A stretch of DNA of 6,421 nucleotides. Source: Candidatus Pacearchaeota archaeon CG10_big_fil_rev_8_21_14_0_10_35_13 (GTDB lineage Archaea; Nanobdellota; Nanobdellia; Pacearchaeales; GW2011-AR1). Position numbers and translations under genes: made by a program. Positions 1 through 4,713 of this stretch are shown piece by piece. The stretch covers positions 3,947 to 10,367 of the forward strand of contig PFDC01000075.1 in NCBI GenBank assembly GCA_002763035.1, given 5' to 3'. The notes under the pieces are model-generated. The model made no database searches and was not told the origin of the DNA. It saw only the letters and a program-made list of their open reading frames with translations. The number at the start of each line of letters is the position of its first letter. The stretch's first letter is position 1.

Positions 1-99
1 TTTCTAGGTTTTGAGCACTGTCGAGAACCAATAGCACACTCACGAGCTAAAGCAAGGAGGGTGCGTCGCGAGGTTCTCGAAGTCTTCAACAAAGCTTAG
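1..99 (+). CDS. Possible C-terminal end of a CDS entering from the left (partial, unrecognised)
   Basis: Frame 1 is open from the first base to a TAG at 97-99. It gives 32 residues rich in Arg, Glu and Ala that would form a charged amphipathic helix at the end. I do not recognise the family. Two things argue against a CDS. The stretch is about 50% G+C and uses CGA, CGC, GTC and CTC, unlike the T-ended codons of the neighbouring + strand genes. It also contains a long RNA-like inverted repeat (17-83). It could equally be the 3' part of a structured RNA, listed separately. Without upstream sequence the two readings cannot be separated. Confidence 0.35.
   Translation, partial: FLGFEHCREPIAHSRAKARRVRREVLEVFNKA
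11..90 (+). ncRNA. Candidate 3' portion of a structured RNA (alternative to the CDS tail)
   Basis: Bases 21-29 (TCGAGAACC) pair perfectly with 72-80 (GGTTCTCGA). After a one-base bulge at G20, 17-19 pair with 81-83, giving a 12-bp stem. Inside it, GCAC 34-37 can pair with GTGC 61-64. The block is clearly more GC-rich than its AT-rich surroundings, as RNA genes in AT-rich archaea often are. I looked for hallmarks of 5S, 16S and 23S rRNA 3' ends, SRP RNA and RNase P RNA and found none, so no family is assigned. Confidence 0.3.
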
Positions 100-110
100 T
101 ACTCCTAAAA

Positions 111-119
111 GTTTATAAA
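111..119 (+). promoter_or_regulatory. TATA box of the thioredoxin gene
   Basis: The sequence TTTATAAA follows the A-rich stretch CTAAAAG, a plausible BRE. It is centred about 32 bases before the ATG at 147, so the transcript would have a very short leader. No Shine-Dalgarno site lies before the ATG. Confidence 0.65.
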
Positions 120-146
120 GGGTCATTAATTTTTCTTGTTATCAAA

Positions 147-476
147 ATGGCTTATAAAACTCTTACACCTGATAATTTTACCAATTTAGTTAATGATTCT
201 AAGGTTCCTGTAATCATTGATTTCTTTGCTGATTGGTGTGGTCCTTGTAAGTTGATGACTCCTATTTTTGATAAGCTTAGTAATGTTTATGATGGTAAGC
301 TTAATTTTCTCAAGCTTGATACTGATGCTCATCCTGAACTTGCTGGTAGATTTTCTGTTCAGGGTATTCCTTCGTTAATTGTTCTTAATAATGGTTCAGA
401 GGTCGGTAGGATTGTTGGTTTTGCTCCTGAACAAATTCTAAAGCAAAGAATTGATTCTATAATCAAAGGGCTTTAA
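147..476 (+). CDS. trxA: Thioredoxin
   Basis: This is a 109-residue single-domain thioredoxin, the normal length for the family. It is a cytosolic dithiol-disulfide oxidoreductase that would take electrons from a thioredoxin reductase and reduce protein disulfides. The active site W30-C31-G32-P33-C34 is intact, preceded by the buried-Asp strand IIDFFAD (D25). The cis-proline is P75 in GIPS, and LDTDAHPELAGRF (57-69) matches the usual third helix region. There is no signal peptide. The ATG at 147 is chosen because MAYKTLTPDNF starts the fold where thioredoxins normally start and the TATA box sits just upstream. Codons are strongly T-ended. It appears monocistronic, since the next gene has its own TATA box. 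Confidence 0.95.
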   Translation: MAYKTLTPDNFTNLVNDSKVPVIIDFFADWCGPCKLMTPIFDKLSNVYDGKLNFLKLDTDAHPELAGRFSVQGIPSLIVLNNGSEVGRIVGFAPEQILKQRIDSIIKGL

Positions 477-500
477 TTATTATTTCTTGTTACGGTAATA

Positions 501-509
501 TTTATATAA
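501..509 (+). promoter_or_regulatory. TATA box of the two-helix membrane protein gene
   Basis: TTTATATAA is centred 26 bases before the ATG at 531, so the predicted transcript starts at or next to the start codon (leaderless). It lies in the 54-base gap after the thioredoxin stop codon. Confidence 0.75.
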
Positions 510-530
510 CTAGTTATTCCTTTATTCTTT

Positions 531-1016
531 ATGAATAATAATGGTAATACGCTCACTAAGTTCTTGGTTTCTTTAGTAATTGGCGTCTTGTTCATTCTTA
601 TTGTTCTTGGTTTATGGGTTCTTTTTAGCCCTAGTGTTGAGATGTTGGTAGTAATCGTTGTATTATTACTGGTTGTTTATGCTATTGTTTTATCTGTGGT
701 AATTAGGGTTCTTACTCCTCGCAGGTATAAGGTTAGTGATCTTGGTGAGATTAAGCGGGCTGTTAATGGTTCTGAAATCTTTGCTGTTAAGAAGAAGTCT
801 GTTCCCTTAAGTTTTGATGATATCAAGTCAGAAGTTTCTAAGGTTTCATCAGCGGATGTTTCTTCTGATAAGCTTATTAGTTCTAAGGGTTCTAAAGTTT
901 ATCATCGTACTACTTGTAGGCTTGCTAAGAGTATTCTTCCTGAAAACGCAGGATATTCAACTGCTGAGTTGTTTAAGAAGCGTAAGTTAAAGCCTTGTAA
1001 GCTTTGTTTGAAATAA
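531..1016 (+). CDS. Two-helix membrane protein with a C-terminal Ada-like zinc site
   Basis: The protein has 161 residues. Two strongly hydrophobic helices (about 11-32 and 38-60) form a hairpin, followed by a linker rich in Ser and Lys (about 65-116). The C-terminal domain (about 117-161) has YH-x3-C (H125, C129) and a final PCKLC (C156, C159). That spacing and the P-C-x-x-C ending resemble the methylphosphotriester/Ada-type zinc domain, which is often attached to nucleases and envelope proteins. One of the four Ada cysteines is replaced by His. A reasonable inference is a membrane-anchored zinc-binding module that may touch nucleic acid, but no catalytic domain is visible. The gene ends 4 bases before the convergent winged-helix gene. 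The start is fixed by the leaderless promoter. Confidence 0.8.
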   Translation: MNNNGNTLTKFLVSLVIGVLFILIVLGLWVLFSPSVEMLVVIVVLLLVVYAIVLSVVIRVLTPRRYKVSDLGEIKRAVNGSEIFAVKKKSVPLSFDDIKSEVSKVSSADVSSDKLISSKGSKVYHRTTCRLAKSILPENAGYSTAELFKKRKLKPCKLCLK

Positions 1017-1020
1017 TTTC

Positions 1021-1308
1021 TTATTGGTTTAGTCCGAATGAGTCTGTGAATTCTGAGATCATTCTGTATTTGCTTAGGTATTGTTCTCCTTTGTCTTTAA
1101 CGGAGTATACCCTTCCACCACTTTTCTTAGGACTTGGTTTTTCTTCAATCATCCCTCCAGTAATCATTTCTTCTAAGTATTCTTTCATCATTTGGTGTGA
1201 AAGGTTTGATTTGTATAATATGTGTGTAGGCTTTGCTGAGTTGTTCTTATTCTTTATTGCTTGTAGTATGTCTTTTATTATTTCTAAACGATTTCTTTTC
1301 TTGTTCAT
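1021..1308 (-). CDS. Winged-helix transcriptional regulator (COG3432 / HTH_45-like)
   Basis: This is a 95-residue one-domain DNA-binding protein. The order is helix 1 (EIIKDILQAI), the family-typical THILYKSNLSHQMMKEYLEEM segment that carries the recognition helix, GGMIEEK, a basic wing (PSPKKSGGRVYSVKDKG) and a last helix ending QYLSKYRMISEF. This is the pattern of the small archaeal COG3432 regulators. Its ATG overlaps the stop codon of the upstream membrane gene by 4 bases (ATGA, 1305-1308), so the two are almost certainly cotranscribed and translationally coupled. A membrane protein paired with a cytosolic winged helix suggests sensing at the membrane coupled to transcription; that is inference. 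The target genes are unknown. Confidence 0.85.
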   Translation of the reverse strand: MNKKRNRLEIIKDILQAIKNKNNSAKPTHILYKSNLSHQMMKEYLEEMITGGMIEEKPSPKKSGGRVYSVKDKGEQYLSKYRMISEFTDSFGLNQ

Positions 1309-2006
1309 TTCTTTTTATTACGTACTCTTTTTTGGGGGTTGCTTGCTTTCTTCATTGCAAGTACTAAATTTATTAGTAATAGTAAATAAGCGATTATTTC
1401 TATGCTATGCCCTAGTACGTAGTGTATGTGGTTAGTGTTTGAGTAAAAATAATCAATTCTACTAATGAATAATAGTGCGAATGCTGATAGTGTCATCAGC
1501 CTATTAACAGTCTTCTTTTTTTGGTAGACTCTTAAGTAATGTGTTGTCATGAAGAGTATTAGCAGTGCGGTTATTATGAAGAATGCTAAGGCTTTTTCTG
1601 TGCTTAGTATTACTGGGAGTATTCCCAAGGCTACTAATAGTAAGTATGCTCTTATTCCTTTAATGTCTAAGTTTAGGTATGTTAGTGTTATTAGTCCTAT
1701 GATGAATAGTAGGAAGTATGTGTATAACATCACTGCCCCGATAGTTGCTATCGTTGTTAGTTCTAGCGCTTCTACTCCTTCTCTTATTCTTGTTAGTACG
1801 AATAAGTTTAGTCCGGTCCAAAAAACGTATGATAATGCTATTAGTATGAATCCTGCACCGAATAGTTTGTATTCTCTGCTCTTGCAATAACTATTGATTC
1901 TTAATGATACTATTCCTATTCCTAAAGAGATTATTGTTAGTAATAATTGAAAGATTAATGATAAGTTTAGGAACCATTCAGGCACTAAATATAGCGTCGA
2001 CACCAT
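1305..2006 (-). CDS. Seven-helix membrane protein, first gene of an operon with the winged-helix regulator
   Basis: The protein has 233 residues with seven predicted membrane helices, at about 11-36, 48-70, 83-108, 118-136, 138-158, 168-188 and 196-220. It ends in a basic cytosolic tail (KKASNPQKRVRNKKK). No soluble catalytic domain, transporter signature or signal peptide is visible. The last helices carry HYVLGHSIEIIAYLLLLINL, a style seen in seven-helix sensor domains. I do not recognise a named family. The ATG at 2006 is chosen because a TATA box lies 26 bases upstream. Together with the overlapping COG3432-like gene it may form a sensor/regulator pair, though the membrane protein could equally be an effector that the regulator controls. 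Confidence 0.75.
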   Translation of the reverse strand: MVSTLYLVPEWFLNLSLIFQLLLTIISLGIGIVSLRINSYCKSREYKLFGAGFILIALSYVFWTGLNLFVLTRIREGVEALELTTIATIGAVMLYTYFLLFIIGLITLTYLNLDIKGIRAYLLLVALGILPVILSTEKALAFFIITALLILFMTTHYLRVYQKKKTVNRLMTLSAFALLFISRIDYFYSNTNHIHYVLGHSIEIIAYLLLLINLVLAMKKASNPQKRVRNKKK

Positions 2007-2027
2007 ACATTTAAGGGTTGCTTCTCG

Positions 2028-2035
2028 TATTTAAA
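2028..2035 (-). promoter_or_regulatory. TATA box of the membrane protein/regulator operon
   Basis: On the minus strand the sequence reads TTTAAATA, centred 26 bases before the ATG at 2006, with a preceding purine-rich AAGG. This predicts a leaderless operon mRNA. Confidence 0.7.
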
Positions 2036-2086
2036 CCTTATGAATTCTTCTTCTTTAGGTATTCTCTTAATCTTTCCTTGATAATC

Positions 2087-2096
2087 CTTTTTAAAG
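2087..2096 (+). promoter_or_regulatory. Possible TATA box for the 2118-2580 transcript
   Basis: CTTTTTAAAG is centred near 2092. At the usual archaeal spacing it would start a transcript near 2118. That leaves a leader of about 28 bases containing the Shine-Dalgarno site in front of the ATG at 2146. The element is weaker than the other TATA boxes in the window. Confidence 0.35.
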
Positions 2097-2145
2097 GGTT
2101 TGACTTAACCTTTTTATGATAAATAAAAGATTGGAGGTTAAGAAA

Positions 2146-2220
2146 ATGGGTGTAGAATCACCAAGCATAAAGAATAACGACTGCATAACAACAATTATGG
2201 AAGTGTTCAGGCCCCCTTAG
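2146..2220 (+). CDS. Small ORF (24 aa) with a strong Shine-Dalgarno site
   Basis: GGAGGT at 2133-2138 ends 7 bases before ATG 2146, an ideal spacing. It is the only clear Shine-Dalgarno site before a start codon in this window, where the other genes look leaderless. The 24-residue product begins MGVESPSIKNNDC and ends EVFRPP; it has no membrane segment and resembles no family I know. Its last codons lie in the first hairpin of the structured stretch (2196-2250), and the TAG (2218-2220) sits in that hairpin's loop between two C-runs. It may be a small protein, a leader peptide on a dual-function RNA, or the remaining start of a decayed gene. Confidence 0.35.
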   Translation: MGVESPSIKNNDCITTIMEVFRPP

Positions 2221-2409
2221 CCCCCAGCCACTCTTTTTCACTTTTCCATATTCTCTAATCATCTCAGAGGTCTAATTTTCTGAGTGCCAGAAGGTCAATA
2301 CTGACGCTTGGCTTTCTGGTATCATTATACTCCTTTCTCTAATGGGGTTTATTCAGAGAACGCAGGGGCTTGCAATTCACAATAATTCTCGCGTGCCCTT
2401 GCGTTCCTG
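2196..2409 (+). ncRNA. Candidate structured RNA with four successive hairpins
   Basis: There are four hairpins. H1: 2196-2205 (TATGGAAGTG) pair with 2239-2241 and 2244-2250, leaving a two-base bulge. H2: 2263-2268 (CTCAGA) pair with 2279-2284. H3: 2285-2292 (TGCCAGAA) pair with 2314-2321, with an inner GTCA/TGAC stem at 2294-2305. H4: 2358-2369 (GAACGCAGGGGC) pair with 2395-2406, extended past a bulged A by CAG/CTG, about 15 bp in all. The imperfect positions in H3 (2286/2320) and H4 (2365/2399) are G-U pairs when read on the + strand but A-C mismatches on the minus strand, so the + strand is the likely RNA. I could not match it to RNase P RNA, SRP RNA or a known riboswitch. Confidence 0.4.
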
Positions 2410-2554
2410 TCATAATATCTAGTGCTGATAACAATAATAAAAGATCATTTGTGAGAAAGCTTAATATCTCATTATCATCTAAGACCAACCAAGCGATAGG
2501 TATTTTACATTAATTATCTTGTTCTGCTAAACGTTTGAATTGTTCAACTTCTAT

Positions 2555-2575
2555 CCCCAAGGCAAGACCTTGGGG
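2555..2575. other. Perfect 8-bp GC-rich hairpin
   Basis: CCCCAAGG and CCTTGGGG surround the loop CAAGA. On the + strand it could close the 3' end of the 2118-2580 transcript candidate, but it is followed by an A-run rather than T. It lies between two convergent units and may act as a processing or stability element. Confidence 0.45.
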
Positions 2576-2579
2576 TATT

Positions 2580-2621
2580 AAAAAAAATAAAGCATTATCA
2601 TTTGTGCGTTCCTGCTTTATT
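2580..2621 (-). terminator. Terminator-like hairpin plus T-run after the nucleotidase gene
   Basis: A 9-bp perfect inverted repeat (AATAAAGCA / TGCTTTATT, at 2586-2594 and 2613-2621, with an 18-base loop) lies 4 bases after the nucleotidase stop codon. On the minus strand it is followed directly by a run of T (2580-2587). A T-run is a known archaeal termination signal; the hairpin adds to it. Confidence 0.55.
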
Positions 2622-2625
2622 GTCA

Positions 2626-3483
2626 CTATCCTAAAACTTCCTTCATCAGATCATTGACGTAGGTCATATCACTATCTCCTGTTATGACTACATCAAATTT
2701 TTCTTTGAATAACCCCAAATTTCCTTCTAAGTCTTCGTTTAAGAATCCTATGTTTATCATCGCGTCTTTTTCTATTCCTTCTGCCATTCCTAGGTCCCCT
2801 GTTCCGCCACCTAATAACAGGATATTTTTTCTTTCCTTAATCTTTTCGTATATTGGATAATTCTTTATTACTACTTCTTTCTTGTTTAATGAGTGTATTA
2901 TTGGTTCTTCTACTCCTAAGAATTTTTCTTCTTTACCCCATTTTAGTTTGTTTGCTATTACATGGACGTTTTCGTAAAGTTTTCCTTTCTTTCTTAATAT
3001 TTCTTCTATCATGTCTCCTATGCTTGCTGACATGATTATTATGGGGATGCTTTTTTCTTTTAGGTAGTCTAGTAGCCAGTATGTTCCTTTTCTTAGTTCT
3101 ATTTCTTCGTTTCTTAGTATGTCTTCTACTGCTTTATTTATTGTTTCCTTATTCAGTCCACTTCTTACTAATAGTTCAAAGTGTGTTTTCCACCATTCAT
3201 GCATTGCTTTGTTCTTGTCTTCTTCGTTTATCACTTCTGAAATTTCTATGGGTCTGTACTTTTCGAATAATGAGTGTGCTTCTTTTGCGTATTCTTCGCT
3301 TAGGTATCTTCCGTTTCTTAAGTATGATATTAGTGAGGGGGTCTTTTTTCCTTTCACGAATTCTTTTGTTAGTGTTCTGTCAAAGTCTGTTAATAGTTGG
3401 AATTTTTCTGGCCCTCCTTCTTTTATTTTCTTCTTTTTTTCTTCTAATATTCCAGGATTAGTAATATAGATGTTTTCCGGCAT
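2626..3483 (-). CDS. Pyrimidine 5'-nucleotidase, UMPH-1 / cytosolic 5'-nucleotidase III type (HAD superfamily)
   Basis: The 285-residue product is close in length to eukaryotic NT5C3. The family dephosphorylates pyrimidine nucleoside monophosphates such as UMP and CMP. Motif I is TDFDRTLT (D33 nucleophile, D35). The family-typical EEDKNKAMHEWW segment is at 87-98, motif II is SAS-IGD (152-157) and the motif III lysine is probably K201 (LNKKE). Motif IV reads LLGGGTGDL where the family has LLGDSxGDL: the first metal-binding Asp is Gly226 and only D230 remains. The reading frame is open further upstream to a TTG at 3555. I prefer ATG 3483: MPENIYITNPGILEE aligns with the known N-terminus, and a TATA-like element lies 26 bases before it, whereas the TTG lies too close to the nearest TATA box. 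Activity may be reduced or altered. Confidence 0.85.
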   Translation of the reverse strand: MPENIYITNPGILEEKKKKIKEGGPEKFQLLTDFDRTLTKEFVKGKKTPSLISYLRNGRYLSEEYAKEAHSLFEKYRPIEISEVINEEDKNKAMHEWWKTHFELLVRSGLNKETINKAVEDILRNEEIELRKGTYWLLDYLKEKSIPIIIMSASIGDMIEEILRKKGKLYENVHVIANKLKWGKEEKFLGVEEPIIHSLNKKEVVIKNYPIYEKIKERKNILLLGGGTGDLGMAEGIEKDAMINIGFLNEDLEGNLGLFKEKFDVVITGDSDMTYVNDLMKEVLG

Positions 3484-3504
3484 GTTATTCTTAGTGTTTA
3501 GTAG

Positions 3505-3513
3505 TTTATTATT
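3505..3513 (-). promoter_or_regulatory. TATA-like element of the nucleotidase gene
   Basis: On the minus strand AATAATAAA is centred 26 bases before ATG 3483, matching the leaderless spacing seen elsewhere. This supports the shorter start over the TTG at 3555. Confidence 0.5.
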
Positions 3514-3562
3514 CTTGTGTTTTGTGAAAAAGGGCCATCTTAGTTCAGAAGACAAGGATAGA

Positions 3563-3570
3563 TTTATATA
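3563..3570 (+). promoter_or_regulatory. TATA box of the homing endonuclease gene
   Basis: TTTATATA is centred 25 bases before ATG 3592, predicting a leaderless mRNA. The sequence also reads as a TATA box on the minus strand, but from there it would start transcription inside the longer nucleotidase frame (around 3541). Confidence 0.75.
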
Positions 3571-3591
3571 GACAGAAATTCTCTGGTAGTT

Positions 3592-4509
3592 ATGAGAATC
3601 AAACTAAAGAAAGGTAAACAAAAAGATCTTATAATAAAATCTAAATCAGGTAAACCCTGGAAGGAACTAGCAAAGAGGGTAGGCCTAAATGAACATTACT
3701 TATCAGATGAATTACGCAATGAGAAACACCTTATCTCAGAGGAGGTTTATATAAAACTTTGTAAGATCCTAGGTTCTAATTATGATAAGTTCATTTTAAG
3801 AAAGCTTGATAATAACTGGGGTAGATCAAAAGGGGGCAACAATAGTTCCTGGGATAATACTAAACCGCTTATAAAACCTAAAGAGTCAGTTAAACTCGCC
3901 GAGTTATTTGGGTCAATTTTGGGCGATGGACATGTTCAAGAAAGAAAGAAAGGCAGGAAAGGAGTATGCTACAATGTTATGATTATAGGAGGGCTTGGTT
4001 ATGATGACGACTACATTAAAAATTACTTACCAAAACTTTTTAAGGAACTATTTGGAGAGAACGCAGGTATTCAAGAATCAGAGAAATATGGATGGGTAAG
4101 ATCGGTAGTTTACGGGAAGAACATAGTGAAGTTTCTTAGAAATAAGGGCATAAAACCAGGCAATAAGAAAGTTAATAATCAAGGCATCCCAAATTGGATA
4201 AAGAAAAATAGAAACTTCTTGAGAGCGTGTATCAGAGGACTGATTGACACCGACGGCTCTATCCACTACATTTCAAGAAAGAACAAAAATCTTAGAATCT
4301 CGTTTACTAGCCATATCCAAAAGCTATTGGCTGATGTTAGAGAAGGATTAATTAAAACTGGAATAACACCTTCTAAGATAATCAGTAACAGACAAATATT
4401 TATCAGTAAAAAAGAGTTAATCAACAAATTTCTCAAGGAAGTCGGTTTTCATAACGAAAAACATTTAAATAGATTAAACTCACTAAGAACAAGTGCCCCT
4501 ATAGTCTAG
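3592..4509 (+). CDS. LAGLIDADG homing endonuclease with an N-terminal helix-turn-helix
   Basis: This 305-residue protein is of the free-standing archaeal type. Residues 20-61 (GKPWKELAKRVGLNEHYLSD onward) form a helix-turn-helix, followed by the linker WGRSKGGNN (76-84). The two LAGLIDADG helices are LAELFGSILGDG (102-113, acidic residue D112) and IRGLIDTDG (214-222, D221). Both acidic residues are present, so this is a plausible active monomer making a double-strand break at a long site. No intein or intron borders flank it. Its last four codons and TAG lie inside the tRNA-Glu gene (4495-4509), and the tRNA's TATA box lies inside its 3' coding part. Codons are A-rich on a strand where the neighbours are T-rich, a sign of acquisition. 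The target may be the tRNA gene region; that is inference. Confidence 0.9.
   Translation: MRIKLKKGKQKDLIIKSKSGKPWKELAKRVGLNEHYLSDELRNEKHLISEEVYIKLCKILGSNYDKFILRKLDNNWGRSKGGNNSSWDNTKPLIKPKESVKLAELFGSILGDGHVQERKKGRKGVCYNVMIIGGLGYDDDYIKNYLPKLFKELFGENAGIQESEKYGWVRSVVYGKNIVKFLRNKGIKPGNKKVNNQGIPNWIKKNRNFLRACIRGLIDTDGSIHYISRKNKNLRISFTSHIQKLLADVREGLIKTGITPSKIISNRQIFISKKELINKFLKEVGFHNEKHLNRLNSLRTSAPIV
4464..4470 (+). promoter_or_regulatory. TATA box of tRNA-Glu, inside the endonuclease ORF
   Basis: TTTAAAT, after the A-rich AACGAAAAAC, is centred 28 bases before the tRNA 5' end at 4495. It lies in the codons for the HLNRLNSL part of the endonuclease, so the tRNA's own promoter is embedded in protein-coding sequence. 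Confidence 0.55.
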
Positions 4510-4568
4510 ATGGCCAAGGATACGAGCCTCTCGCGCTCGAGACCCGGGTTCGAATCCCGGTAGAGGCA
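4495..4568 (+). tRNA. tRNA-Glu (anticodon CTC)
   Basis: This is a complete 74-base cloverleaf without encoded CCA or intron. The anticodon stem CGAGC/GCTCG (4522-4526, 4534-4538) closes the loop CTCTCGC, so the anticodon is CTC, reading GAG. The T arm is CCGGG-TTCGAAT-CCCGG (4543-4559). The acceptor arm GCCCCTA/TAGAGGC has six pairs and one C4-A69 mismatch, followed by discriminator A4568. The D arm is GTC..GAT with the loop GG present. The first 15 bases are also the end of the upstream endonuclease ORF. The T-arm strength and intact anticodon arm suggest a working gene despite the mismatch. Confidence 0.93.
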
Positions 4569-4600
4569 TTTTGGTGGTTGAATCTTCAATTAGGTTTTTT

Positions 4601-4639
4601 GGTTGCGGGAACTAATAGAAACCCGCTGGTGGTTTGTAT
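4601..4639. repeat. Diverged single copy of the 49-bp repeat
   Basis: The stretch GGTTGCGGGA..ACCCGCTGGTGG..TTGTAT matches the 49-bp unit at 5103-5225 over about 37 bases with a few changes and single-base insertions. It can fold through GCGGG/CCCGC. A shorter match (TTGGTGGTTGAAT) starts at 4571, directly after the tRNA. The copy lies on the other side of the 4714-5061 gene from the tandem array. Confidence 0.7.
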
Positions 4640-4676
4640 TTTGAATCACTTTAATTTTTCAGAATTAATAGTTGTC

Positions 4677-4694
4677 AAAATCGTTCGCGATTTT
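4677..4694. terminator. AT-rich hairpin between convergent units, possible terminator
   Basis: AAAATCG-TTCG-CGATTTT is a perfect 7-bp stem with a TTCG loop on the + strand, followed by one more T (4695). It lies 110 bases after the tRNA and 20 bases after the stop codon of the minus-strand gene, so it could end either transcript. The stem is AT-rich at its foot and its role is inferred only from position. Confidence 0.45.
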
Positions 4695-4713
4695 TAGCAC
4701 CGGCGATGGCACC

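Larger units (their letters stand above)
2007..2625. other. 619-base stretch without a conventional gene
   Basis: Neither strand has a long ORF. The stretch holds the operon promoter at its left edge, a weak + strand TATA-like element (2087-2096), a 24-codon ORF with a strong Shine-Dalgarno site (2146-2220), a run of hairpins (2196-2409), an AT-rich part with only weak pairing (2410-2550), an 8-bp GC-rich hairpin (2555-2575) and the terminator of the minus-strand nucleotidase (2580-2621). The last two elements lie between convergent transcription units. Confidence 0.6.

Noticed and set aside
1004..1435. Long + strand open frames over 1004-1890 and 2853-3469
   Set aside because: They are hydrophobic, Ser/Leu-rich readings opposite convincing minus-strand genes, with no promoter or start signal of their own.
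2041..2110. Minus-strand reading ending NPLKRIIKERLREYLKKKNS
   Set aside because: It looks like a basic helical C-terminus, but there is no start codon between it and an upstream in-frame stop, and it overlaps the operon promoter region. At most it is a remnant of a lost gene.
2161..2262. Minus-strand 34-codon ORF from ATG 2262
   Set aside because: It has no Shine-Dalgarno site or TATA box, lies across hairpins H1 and H2 and opposes the better supported + strand transcript.
2425..2480. Archaeal C/D box small RNA around TGATAA
   Set aside because: There is no proper C box (RTGATGA) paired with a CTGA D box at the right distance.
2400..2614. 10-bp direct repeat TGCGTTCCTG at 2400-2409 and 2605-2614
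   Set aside because: It is short, and one copy is explained by hairpin H4 and the other lies in the terminator loop. It may be chance.
3484..3555. Longer nucleotidase start at TTG 3555 (24 extra residues)
   Set aside because: The nearest minus-strand TATA box (3563-3570) would start transcription near 3541, after the TTG. ATG 3483 has a correctly spaced TATA-like element and gives the family's usual N-terminus.
4495..4600. tRNA 3' end as an attachment site with a direct repeat downstream
   Set aside because: I found no second copy of the tRNA 3' end in the window, and no integrase gene. The nearby repeats do not match the tRNA.
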